Shown: positions 1-6,594, counted from the first letter of the stretch. The stretch: 9,889 nt of DNA from Acidimicrobiaceae bacterium (GCA_003154135.1 PMCN01000020.1:1-9889), one strand, 5' to 3'. Notes: generated by a model not told the origin, from the letters alone. Made by a program: numbers and translations.

Positions 1-948
1 TACAAGCGTCCGCGCCAGTTCAACTGGGTGCTGGGCATGATGCTCTTCGTCATCACCCTCGGCTTCTCGTTCACCGGCTACCTGCTGCCGTGGGACCAGC
101 TGAGCTACTGGGCCGTCACCGTGGGCACCAACCTCGTGAACTACATCCCGCTGCTGGGCGGCACGGTGCGCGACGTCCTCATCGGCGGTGAAGTGATCGG
201 CCAGGCCACGCTCCAGCGCTTCTATGCACTGCACGTCGCCGTGCTGCCGCTGGCGCTGGCCCTCGTGCTGATGGTGCACATCTGGCGGGTCCGCAAGGAC
301 GGCTTCGCCGTCGCCCGCACCAGCACCGGCACCGGCGCCTTTGCGGAAGCGGCCACCGAGACTGTCGTACCCGAGACTGCCGTTCCCGCGATTGCCGTCC
401 CGGAGACAGCCGTCACCGGGACAGCCGTCACGGCGACAGCCGTCGATGTGCCGGACACGTCGCGGGTGCGCCTGTTGGGGGTGGTCGACCGCGAGAGCGT
501 CACCGCCGAGGAACGTCTCACCGACGACACCGTGTTCACCTGGCCGCACATGCTGGTGCGCCACGTGGTGGTGGGCCTGGGCACCGTTGCCGTCGTGCTG
601 GCCCTGGGCATCGCCTTCGCCGCTCCACTGCGCGGCATCGCCAACCCCAACCAGACGCCAGAACCGGCCAAGGCCCCGTGGTACTTCGTCGGTCTGCAGG
701 AGCTGCTGTCGCACTTCGACCCACTCGTGGCCGGCATCCTCGTGCCGGCCGGCGTCATCCTCACGCTCATCTTCCTGCCCTACATCGACCGCAACCCGGC
801 CACCGAGGCCCGCAACCGCAAGGTGGCCATCGTCATCTTCGGGGTCATCCTCGCCGTCGCCGTCACGCTCACGGTGATCGGCGCCCTGTTCCGCGGCCCC
901 GGCTGGGAGTTCATCGCACCGTGGCACCACTCGTACCTGGAACTGTGA
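1..948 (+). CDS. qcrB: Cytochrome b subunit of menaquinol:cytochrome c reductase (5' partial)
   Basis: The frame is open from base 1, so the N-terminus (helices A and B with the first pair of heme ligands) lies upstream; 315 residues are visible. Counting from the first visible residue, helix C (about 10-28) ends in the family motif GYLLPWDQ at 26-33. Helix D (about 74-96) carries heme ligands H78 and H93, separated by 14 residues as in cytochrome b6 rather than 13 as in mitochondrial cytochrome b. A low-complexity linker follows, with six pentapeptide repeats at 120-149. The subunit IV-like part then has helices near 184-206, 240-263 and 274-297. The quinol-oxidation-site motif reads APWY (225-228) in place of PEWY. 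The protein is therefore a b6 plus subunit IV fusion with seven expected helices. It lies in the membrane and oxidises menaquinol with the Rieske protein and cytochrome c encoded next. The family call is firm; the exact quinone is inferred. Confidence 0.93.
   Translation, partial: YKRPRQFNWVLGMMLFVITLGFSFTGYLLPWDQLSYWAVTVGTNLVNYIPLLGGTVRDVLIGGEVIGQATLQRFYALHVAVLPLALALVLMVHIWRVRKDGFAVARTSTGTGAFAEAATETVVPETAVPAIAVPETAVTGTAVTATAVDVPDTSRVRLLGVVDRESVTAEERLTDDTVFTWPHMLVRHVVVGLGTVAVVLALGIAFAAPLRGIANPNQTPEPAKAPWYFVGLQELLSHFDPLVAGILVPAGVILTLIFLPYIDRNPATEARNRKVAIVIFGVILAVAVTLTVIGALFRGPGWEFIAPWHHSYLEL
358..447 (+). repeat. Six tandem 15-bp repeats in the cytochrome b linker
   Basis: Six in-frame 15-base units encode ETVVP, ETAVP, AIAVP, ETAVT, GTAVT and ATAVD. 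The first begins at the GAG codon at 358 and the last ends at 447. The core gac/gcc-gtc pattern is conserved, but units differ at third and first codon positions, so the array is diverged rather than freshly duplicated. It sits in the loop between the b6-like and subunit IV-like halves, which should face the cytoplasm. Confidence 0.85.
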
Positions 949-951
949 GGA
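947..951 (+). promoter_or_regulatory. Shine-Dalgarno for the Rieske gene
   Basis: GAGGA overlaps the cytochrome b stop codon and lies 7 bases before the ATG at 959. This fixes the Rieske start and suggests translational coupling to cytochrome b. Confidence 0.7.
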
Positions 952-958
952 CACGACC

Positions 959-1453
959 ATGAAGCTCACTCGTCGCTCCCTGCTCGACACCGGCTGGAAG
1001 GTGGGCGCTGCACTGCTCACCGCCGCGGCCGGCTGGACCTCGTGGGAACTGCTCCGACCGCTGCGCACCAGCGCGGCGAGCGGCAAGGTGAACCTGGGCA
1101 ACCCCAGCCAGTACGCGAAGGACACAGCCACCTACAACACGGCCGGCCGCCTGTGGGTGGCCAACGCCGGGGGCCACCTGTTCGCGCTGTCGCAGAAGTG
1201 CCCGCACCTCGGTTGTCGGGTGCCGTTCTGCGAGAGCTCCGGACGATTCGAATGCCCGTGCCACGGCTCGATCTTCGACATCGGCGGCGAGCACGTCGCC
1301 GGGCCGGCTCCCCGCGGCATGGATCAGTACACGCTGTCGATCGAGAACGACGAGCTGATCGCCGACACCAGCAAACGCACCGACGGCCCGCCACACGGCG
1401 CGGCCACCTACCTGACGCCTCCCAAGGGCCCGTCGTGCAAGGGACAGGGGTGA
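959..1453 (+). CDS. qcrA: Rieske [2Fe-2S] iron-sulfur protein of the bc complex
   Basis: This 164-residue electron-transfer subunit takes electrons from menaquinol at the cytochrome b oxidation site and passes them to cytochrome c. The N-terminus TRRSLLD (4-10) resembles a Tat twin-arginine signal and precedes one hydrophobic segment (about 12-32) that probably stays as a membrane anchor. The cluster-binding domain has both Rieske boxes: CPHLGC (81-86) and CPCHGS (99-104). The expected cluster ligands are C81, H83, C99 and H102, and C86 and C101 should form the usual disulfide. The first box has Pro where CTHLGC is commoner. The single anchor differs from the three-helix QcrA of mycobacteria and looks more like the b6f or proteobacterial form. 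The gene starts 10 bases after the cytochrome b stop, and the start is set by a good Shine-Dalgarno. Confidence is high. Confidence 0.95.
   Translation: MKLTRRSLLDTGWKVGAALLTAAAGWTSWELLRPLRTSAASGKVNLGNPSQYAKDTATYNTAGRLWVANAGGHLFALSQKCPHLGCRVPFCESSGRFECPCHGSIFDIGGEHVAGPAPRGMDQYTLSIENDELIADTSKRTDGPPHGAATYLTPPKGPSCKGQG
1446..1450 (+). promoter_or_regulatory. Shine-Dalgarno for the cytochrome c gene
   Basis: AGGGG lies 6 bases before the GTG at 1457 and within the last codons of the Rieske gene. It supports the GTG start, for which no competing ATG exists nearby. Confidence 0.6.
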
Positions 1454-1456
1454 ACC

Positions 1457-1933
1457 GTGCCGAAGCGACCTGAGTTCAAGGAGTTCGAACCGGCGTGGCT
1501 GCAACGCAGCCTCGACCGCTACCTCTCGTGGGGCCTCGGCTTCATGTTCATCCTCGTGATCGCGTTCCCGCTGTACAACCTGCGAGAGCCGTCGCTGCGC
1601 GCCGATGCCAAGGCCGCCCAGCAATCGGAGTACCTCGTGTCCGGCTCCACGTTGTTCGAGGCCAACTGCTCGAGCTGTCACGGCAAGCAGGCCACCGGCG
1701 GCTCGGCACCCACCCTCAACTCGAAGGAGTTCCTGAGCGGCACCATCGACGAGCAGATCATCTTGCTCATCTCCGGCGGCGTGTCGGGCAGCTCGATGCC
1801 GGCATGGAGCCAGGACTACGGCGGAGTGCTCACCAGCGAGCAGATCCACCAGCTCGTCACCTACTTGCGCAGCCTCCAGGCCAACGCCCCCAGCGTGCCC
1901 GACTGGCGCACGGGCGCCAAGGCCGGCGGCTGA
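1457..1933 (+). CDS. Membrane-anchored monoheme cytochrome c of the bc complex
   Basis: This 158-residue class I-type cytochrome c probably serves as the c subunit of the preceding quinol oxidase complex, handing electrons to a terminal oxidase. The charged N-terminus is followed by one hydrophobic helix (about 26-42) that acts as an uncleaved anchor, with the heme domain outside. A single heme site, CSSCH, occupies 71-75, and M114 in SSMPAW is the likely axial ligand. The C-terminal helix with LVTYLRSL is typical of the fold. The GTG start is 3 bases past the Rieske stop, so the two genes are almost certainly co-transcribed. One heme, and a position after rather than before the Rieske gene, set it apart from the diheme QcrC of mycobacteria. 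It might instead be a dedicated electron carrier and not a core subunit. Confidence 0.9.
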   Translation: MPKRPEFKEFEPAWLQRSLDRYLSWGLGFMFILVIAFPLYNLREPSLRADAKAAQQSEYLVSGSTLFEANCSSCHGKQATGGSAPTLNSKEFLSGTIDEQIILLISGGVSGSSMPAWSQDYGGVLTSEQIHQLVTYLRSLQANAPSVPDWRTGAKAGG

Positions 1934-2039
1934 ACGGTCGCCGCACCCTCCCAGTCGTGCGTCTCGACGTACAGGTGACCGATAGCACTCGTTGTCGTGC
2001 GCGCACAGCAGTGCCCCGATCTGCCGCCATCCTGTGGGC

Positions 2040-2732
2040 ATGCTCCTCGACATCCAGCTCAGCTCGGCGCACAACGACTGGCCCGAGCTCCTCCACGCGG
2101 TGCTGCAGGCCGAGGCCGACGGCTACGACACCACCTGGGTCCTCGACCACTTCGACGGCAGCGTGTTCCCGAACGGCGACCGCGCCGTGCTCGAGTGCTG
2201 CACGCTGCTGGGCGCGCTCGCCGCCGCAACCACCACCATCGGGCTCGGGCCGCTCGTCGCCAACGTCGCCAACCGCCATCCTGCCGTGTTGGCCGCCGCC
2301 GCGTCGAGCGCGTACCGCATCAGTGGCGGTCGGCTGCGCATGGGCATCGGCGCCGGCGCCGCGCCCGACATGCCGTGGGCGCGCGAGCACCACGAGCGCG
2401 GCATCCCGCTGCTGCCCGAGCTCGCGCAGCGCCACGCGGCCGTGGTGCGCCAGATCGAGGTGCTGCGCACCATCGAGCCGATGCCCATCATCGTCGGCGT
2501 CAACAGCACCGAGCTCGCGACCATTGCAGGCACCTACGCCGACGGTGTCAACGTGAGGCTCAGCAGCCCGCACGCTGCCACCTACCTGGCAGCAGCGCGT
2601 GAGGCGGCGGGCAACCGTCCGTTCGAGGCCAGCGGGTGGGCCGCGACGCACGACGCGGCGGGCAGGGAGAAGGCCGAGGAGCTGCGCCTCGACCGACTCA
2701 TCCTCTCTCGGCTCGAGCGGCTCGACGCCTGA
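2040..2732 (+). CDS. Compact LLM-class (luciferase-like) flavin-dependent oxidoreductase
   Basis: The product is 230 residues from the ATG at 2040. Family signatures are visible: GYDTTWVLDHFDG near the N-terminus, then IGLGPLVANVANRHPAVLA and SGGRLRMGIGAG, and later PIIVGVNS and TYADGVNV. These are the usual strand ends of the bacterial luciferase-like TIM barrel that binds FMN or coenzyme F420. Members of the family oxidise small organic molecules or transfer hydride, and the substrate cannot be read from sequence. It is shorter than the common 290-340 residues, with most of the loss in the region after the GIGAG strand. In-frame GTG codons at 1992 and 2034 are alternative starts, but homology begins at MLLDIQLS. 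No Shine-Dalgarno is seen, so initiation may be leaderless. The 106 bases upstream show no clear terminator or promoter. Family is fairly sure; function is unknown. Confidence 0.8.
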   Translation: MLLDIQLSSAHNDWPELLHAVLQAEADGYDTTWVLDHFDGSVFPNGDRAVLECCTLLGALAAATTTIGLGPLVANVANRHPAVLAAAASSAYRISGGRLRMGIGAGAAPDMPWAREHHERGIPLLPELAQRHAAVVRQIEVLRTIEPMPIIVGVNSTELATIAGTYADGVNVRLSSPHAATYLAAAREAAGNRPFEASGWAATHDAAGREKAEELRLDRLILSRLERLDA

Positions 2733-2767
2733 CGGGCCATCGCAGCATGGCTCGAGTTCGTGGCACG

Positions 2768-3802
2768 ATGGGCCCGGTGACCACCACCCACGTGCTCGAC
2801 TTGCCCACTCCGGCGCTCGTCATCGACAGCGACCGGATGCAGCACAACCTCGCCACGATGGCGGCGGCTCACCCCGGCGCGGCGCTGCGTCCGCACGTGA
2901 AGGCCCACAAGTGCACCGCCCTGGCAGCCCAGCAGGCCGCCCACGGCCACCACTCGTTCACGTGTGCAACCCCGCTCGAGGTGCTCGGCATGGCTCGGGC
3001 CGGTCTCGGCACCGATCTCCTGCTCGCCAACGAGGTGCTGCACCCGGCGCGGCTGGAAGCGATGGCCGAGGCGCAGTCGCGTGCGCGCATCACCGTGGCG
3101 GTCGACTCACCGGACACCGTGGCCGCGGCCGCGGCGGCCGGGCTGCGCGAGGTGATCGTCGACGTGAACGTCGGGCTTCCCCGCTGCGGCTGCCTGCCGG
3201 GCGACGCCGGCCACATCGCCGCTCTCGCGCGCGCCGCCGGCATGGCCGTACGTGGCGTCATGGGCTACGAGGGTCACCTGATGGTGGTCGACGACGCCGA
3301 CGACCAACGGCGGCGGGTGGAGGAGGCGATGGACCGCCTGTTCGCCGCGCACGACGAGGTGGGGGGCGACGTGGTCAGCGCGGGCGGCACCGGCACCTAC
3401 CACCTGCACCACCGGGTCACCGAGGTGCAGGCGGGCTCGTACGCGCTGATGGACTCGTACTACGCACGCCTCGGCCATCCGTTCGTGCAGGCATGCCACG
3501 TGTACGGCACCGTCGTGTCCGCCAATGCGAAGTTCGCCGTCGCCGACGTGGGGTTGAAGGCGATGGGCATGGACCACGGCAACCCGACGGTGGAGCTGCT
3601 CGACGGTGGTGGTGCCGACGTGTGGTTCCTGTCGGACGAGCACGTCACGTTCGTGCCCCACACCGGCGTGCTGTCGGTGGGCGACCGCGTGCGGGTGGTG
3701 CCCGCGCACATCGACCCGACGATGGCGATGCATGCGACGGCGTGGGTGGCAACGGGCCACGAGGTGATCGATCGCTGGGAGATCGACCTGCGCAACTGGT
3801 GA
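2768..3802 (+). CDS. D-threonine aldolase-like PLP enzyme (alanine racemase fold, type III)
   Basis: Counting from the ATG at 2768, the product is 344 residues. The N-terminal TPALVIDSDRMQHN and RPHVKAHK (41-48) are typical of the D-threonine aldolase / D-serine dehydratase family, with K45 as the expected PLP Schiff-base lysine. The motif YEGHLM and the strand VVSAGGTGTY fit the PLP-binding barrel. Near the C-terminus, H314-I-D316 matches the divalent-metal site. D-threonine aldolases use His and Asp there, while DSD1-type D-serine dehydratases use His and Cys, so aldolase is the better guess. The reaction would split a D-beta-hydroxy amino acid into glycine and an aldehyde. Alternative in-frame starts are ATG 2747 and GTG 2777; none has a good Shine-Dalgarno, and conservation starts only after 2777. 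It follows the oxidoreductase by 35 bases and is probably in the same transcript. Confidence 0.85.
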   Translation: MGPVTTTHVLDLPTPALVIDSDRMQHNLATMAAAHPGAALRPHVKAHKCTALAAQQAAHGHHSFTCATPLEVLGMARAGLGTDLLLANEVLHPARLEAMAEAQSRARITVAVDSPDTVAAAAAAGLREVIVDVNVGLPRCGCLPGDAGHIAALARAAGMAVRGVMGYEGHLMVVDDADDQRRRVEEAMDRLFAAHDEVGGDVVSAGGTGTYHLHHRVTEVQAGSYALMDSYYARLGHPFVQACHVYGTVVSANAKFAVADVGLKAMGMDHGNPTVELLDGGGADVWFLSDEHVTFVPHTGVLSVGDRVRVVPAHIDPTMAMHATAWVATGHEVIDRWEIDLRNW

Positions 3803-3839
3803 CGCCACTTGTTCGGCGGGGTGTGCTCGACTGGTCCGA

Positions 3840-4805
3840 ATGCCCCGTTGGCTCCCCCGAACCCTCGAGATCGCCGGCTGGGCGGTGCTTGCGCCACTGC
3901 TCGGCCTGTGCATCACGCAGTGGTTCGGCATCGAGGGGCGGCGTACCATCACTGCGTTCCAGGCGCTCACGCCGTACGCACTGCTGTGCGCAGTGCCCGT
4001 CTCGTTGGCCGCTTCGGTCACGAGGCGTCACGCGCTCGCACTCGTTGCGTTGGTCCCTGTGGTCACCCTGTTGGTGCTCGCCTTCCCCGTGGTGTTCCAC
4101 ACCACGGCGGCCGAGGCACAGGCCGGGGCGCCGCGCCTCACCGTCGCGTTCGCGAACTGCTACTTCGAGAACCCGACGCCGGCGACCACTGCGGCGGCGA
4201 TGGCGGCCACCGATGCCGATGTGCTCGTCATGGTCGAGTACACGCCACAACTGCACGACGCGCTCGTCGCGGTGCTGCACGACGACTACCCGTATCGCCT
4301 CGAACGGGCGCGCCTCGACGGCGGCGGCGTCGCCGTGTGGAGCAGGTTCCCGGTGCTCACCGGCGGAATCACCCGCGTGAGCGATCGCCCGACGGTCGAC
4401 GTCACCATCGACGTGCACGGCCGCACCGTGCGCGTGCTGGGGGTGCACACGTTCCCACCCACGCACAACGCGAAGGACTGGCAGCAGCAACTGCGCGACA
4501 TCGGCACCACGGCGGGCGATTCCTCGCTCCCGACGGTGATCGTCGGCGACTTCAACGCGTCGTGGTGGCATCCATCGTTCCGAGCGCTGCTCCACCAGGG
4601 ATGGCGCGACACGCACCAGACGCTCGGCCAGGGGTGGGGCGCCAGTTGGCCCGCGAACCGTGGGTGGCTCCCGCCTCCGTTCGTGCGCATCGATCACGCG
4701 CTCTTCCGGTCACCCGTGACGCCCATCGCCATCCGCGACCTGCACGTGCCGGGGAGCGATCACGTGGGCCTGGTGGCGACGTTCGCCGTCAACTCGACGG
4801 GGTGA
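3840..4805 (+). CDS. Membrane-anchored endonuclease/exonuclease/phosphatase family protein
   Basis: This 321-residue protein begins with three hydrophobic helices (about 11-29, 43-60 and 64-86) and then a catalytic domain of the DNase I / exonuclease III / inositol phosphatase fold. All the usual active-site positions are present: N106 in FANCYFEN, E133 in VEYTP, H203 in GVHTFPP, D237 and N239 in GDFN, D285 in RIDH, and D307-H308 in GSDH. The enzyme should be a metal-dependent phosphodiesterase or phosphomonoesterase. With arginines at the N-terminus and in the second loop (TRRH), the positive-inside rule places the catalytic domain outside the cytoplasm. The YafD-like group has a similar layout; its substrate is not known. 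The ATG start lies 37 bases past the aldolase stop. The last 17 bases overlap the end of the convergent sigma/propeller gene. The fold call is strong; substrate and physiological role are open. Confidence 0.88.
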   Translation: MPRWLPRTLEIAGWAVLAPLLGLCITQWFGIEGRRTITAFQALTPYALLCAVPVSLAASVTRRHALALVALVPVVTLLVLAFPVVFHTTAAEAQAGAPRLTVAFANCYFENPTPATTAAAMAATDADVLVMVEYTPQLHDALVAVLHDDYPYRLERARLDGGGVAVWSRFPVLTGGITRVSDRPTVDVTIDVHGRTVRVLGVHTFPPTHNAKDWQQQLRDIGTTAGDSSLPTVIVGDFNASWWHPSFRALLHQGWRDTHQTLGQGWGASWPANRGWLPPPFVRIDHALFRSPVTPIAIRDLHVPGSDHVGLVATFAVNSTG

Positions 4806-6582
4806 GCACCGCTCCACCGGAGCCCGGGTCGTAGCTGCCGAGGAGCAACACCACCGAACCGGTCCACAGCGGCGACGTGTCGTCGTGGGGCACGGTGGTG
4901 GAGAACGGGACGCCCCACGAATCGGCGGCCGGGTAGTACGCAAAGCCACCGCCCTTGGCGAACAGGAGCATCGTGGTGCCCGTCCACACCGGCGTGAACC
5001 CCGGATGCGCCGGGCCGACGGCGATGCTGCGCCACGAATCGGTGGCCGGGTCGTACGCCGCCCCGTCGGACAGCGCCGTCTCGAGGTTGCCGGTGGTGCG
5101 GTCGCCACCAGCCGAGCCGGCGTCGATGATCATCTCCGTGCCCGTCCACACTGCACCCACCGAGTGGAAGCGGCGGCCCGAGAGCGGCGACGCGGCCAAC
5201 GCAGTCCACGCGTTCGACGCTGCGTCGTAGCGGGCGCCGATCGCGAAGTCGGCCGCACCGTTGGTGCCGCCCCACACCAGCCATTGAGTGCCGGTCCACA
5301 CCGATGCCATGCCGCGGTCGGCGTACATGGGCGGCGACGGCATCGTGCTCCACGCGTCGGCGGCCGGGTCGTAGCGCAGGGCCGTGGCGGTGCCGACGAC
5401 GACGAGCACGTCGTGACCCGTCCACACGGCCGTCGTGTCGGCGCCGACGGTGAACGGCAGGGGCGAGGCAGAGCCGATGGTCCACGAACCGGTGGGCTCG
5501 TCGAGCTCGGCGGCCAGCGGCACGCTGCTTCCACCCGGGTTGCCGATGACCAGCACGTGCTTGCCCGTCCAGAACACGAGCGGGTCGTTGACCGGCATCG
5601 ACCCGCCCGACACGACGCGCCACGAACGGTTGGCCGGGTTGTAGGCAACGACGCCGTCGCGTGACGTGCCGTCGTTGGCGTGCCCGCCCACCATGAGTGC
5701 CTCGCTGCCGTTCCACACCACACGGCCGCCGGTGGTCACACCGCGTGGGTCGGGTGGAACCGCGGTCCACGTCATCCGCTCGGCGACCGTGGTGGTGGTG
5801 GCCAGTGCCGTGGTCGACGAGCCGGAGGTGCCCGCAGTGCTCCCATCGGTGCCCGTCTGACCGGACTGGCCGGTGTGGCTGCCCGACGCCTCGGTGCCAG
5901 GCGTCGAGTGGGAGGTGAAGCTGTCGCGATTGCGCCACACGCCGACGCCGGCGACGACGAGCAGCGCGGTCACCATCACCAGGCTCACGGAGCGCCGCTG
6001 ACGGGCGCCGTGACGGCGCGTGCGCTCTGCCATCGCCACGATGGCCCCGGCCGCAGGGAGCGGCGCCCGCTCGACAATGGCGAGGTCGCGTGCAAGACGC
6101 GATTCGATGGTCTCGGTGAGGTCGCCGGTGCCGAGCTCGCTGCGCAACGAAGCCAGCGAGCGTGCGAGCCGTGCCGACACCCACCGTTCGCGGTGTCCCA
6201 GCACCTCACCGATGCGCACCGGTGTGAGCCTGTCGTAGTGCCGCAGCACCACCACTGCCCGGCGCGACATGGGCAGGGCGCGTACTGCGCGCACGGTGCG
6301 TTCGGCGGCCTGCAGGCTTTCGTCGTCGCCCGCGTCGGGCAACCAGTCGATCGACGCACCGTCGCGCCGGGCAGGGCTGAGCACCACGATGGAGCGCCGC
6401 AGCGCGGCCGATGGGTCGAAGATCGAGCCGTTGCGGTACTTGGGTTGCATGCGCAGCAGCGTCTGTGCGACCACTTCGTCGGCGGCTGACGCGTTGCCCA
6501 CCAGCAGACGAGCGATGCGCTGCAGACGCGGCAGTTCGTCGCCCACCAGCTTCGAGTACGACGTGTCGGCAGGGGCGGGCAT
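4789..6582 (-). CDS. Sigma-factor-like / transmembrane / kelch beta-propeller fusion protein
   Basis: This 597-residue protein has three parts. Residues 10-150 resemble an ECF sigma factor: a region-2-like segment (LQRIARLLVGNASAADEVVA, about 21-39) and a region-4-like helix-turn-helix with ALPMSRRAVVVLRHY at 102-116 and IGEVLGHRERWVSARLARSL at 124-143. A basic stretch (187-197) then precedes one membrane helix (about 199-216). A Ser/Thr/Gly linker (about 220-265) follows. The rest (270-597) holds seven WTG/WNG motifs at W290, W338, W387, W429, W479, W533 and W573, alternating with Y-(D/N)-P and S/A-W strand ends. This is the pattern of a kelch-type propeller, with N-terminal W272 closing the last blade. 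Topology puts the sigma part inside and the propeller outside. Region 2.2 reads DEVVAQ, not the usual D-x-V-Q-E, so core binding may be weak. The gene starts 12 bases after rdgB. I do not recognise a named gene. A membrane sensor or transcription regulator is inference. Confidence 0.8.
   Translation of the reverse strand: MPAPADTSYSKLVGDELPRLQRIARLLVGNASAADEVVAQTLLRMQPKYRNGSIFDPSAALRRSIVVLSPARRDGASIDWLPDAGDDESLQAAERTVRAVRALPMSRRAVVVLRHYDRLTPVRIGEVLGHRERWVSARLARSLASLRSELGTGDLTETIESRLARDLAIVERAPLPAAGAIVAMAERTRRHGARQRRSVSLVMVTALLVVAGVGVWRNRDSFTSHSTPGTEASGSHTGQSGQTGTDGSTAGTSGSSTTALATTTTVAERMTWTAVPPDPRGVTTGGRVVWNGSEALMVGGHANDGTSRDGVVAYNPANRSWRVVSGGSMPVNDPLVFWTGKHVLVIGNPGGSSVPLAAELDEPTGSWTIGSASPLPFTVGADTTAVWTGHDVLVVVGTATALRYDPAADAWSTMPSPPMYADRGMASVWTGTQWLVWGGTNGAADFAIGARYDAASNAWTALAASPLSGRRFHSVGAVWTGTEMIIDAGSAGGDRTTGNLETALSDGAAYDPATDSWRSIAVGPAHPGFTPVWTGTTMLLFAKGGGFAYYPAADSWGVPFSTTVPHDDTSPLWTGSVVLLLGSYDPGSGGAVLTPSS
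4792..5775 (-). repeat. Degenerate repeats encoding the seven propeller blades
   Basis: The C-terminal half of the sigma/propeller gene is built from seven diverged units of about 40-54 codons. Each has a W-T/N-G turn followed by hydrophobic strands, and six carry a downstream tyrosine or aspartate strand ending in S/A-W. On the plus strand the repeats appear as recurring gtccacac and ccgggtcgta words. They are protein-level repeats, too diverged to be a DNA tandem array. Confidence 0.7.
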
Positions 6583-6594
6583 GGTGCTGGTGCC

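Noticed and set aside
1934..2039. Search for a terminator or promoter between cytochrome c and the flavin oxidoreductase
   Set aside because: Only the short palindrome TGCGCGCA is visible, with no hairpin plus T-tract and no convincing -35/-10 pair.
911..2074. A 387-codon open frame on the minus strand opposite the Rieske and cytochrome c genes
   Set aside because: It is a shadow caused by high GC. The plus strand carries clear Rieske and CxxCH motifs, and the minus translation is Arg/Ala/His-rich with no family signature.
2599..4380. A 593-codon open frame on the plus strand in another phase
   Set aside because: Its translation is Arg/Pro/Gly low-complexity. It crosses the aldolase and hydrolase genes, whose catalytic motifs are in the other frames.
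4917..5650. Regularly recurring words that could suggest a CRISPR array or DNA tandem repeat
   Set aside because: The words are imperfect, unevenly spaced and in frame with the W-T-G and Y-D-P motifs, so they are protein-level propeller repeats.
4760..6184. A 474-codon minus-strand frame inside the sigma/propeller gene
   Set aside because: It is Arg/His/Gly-rich and lacks motifs; the overlapping frame has seven regular propeller repeats.
4789..6582. Possibility that the sigma-like and propeller parts are two genes
   Set aside because: The frame is continuous with no stop. A plausible linker and membrane helix join the parts, and no ribosome-binding site or good start is seen at the junction.
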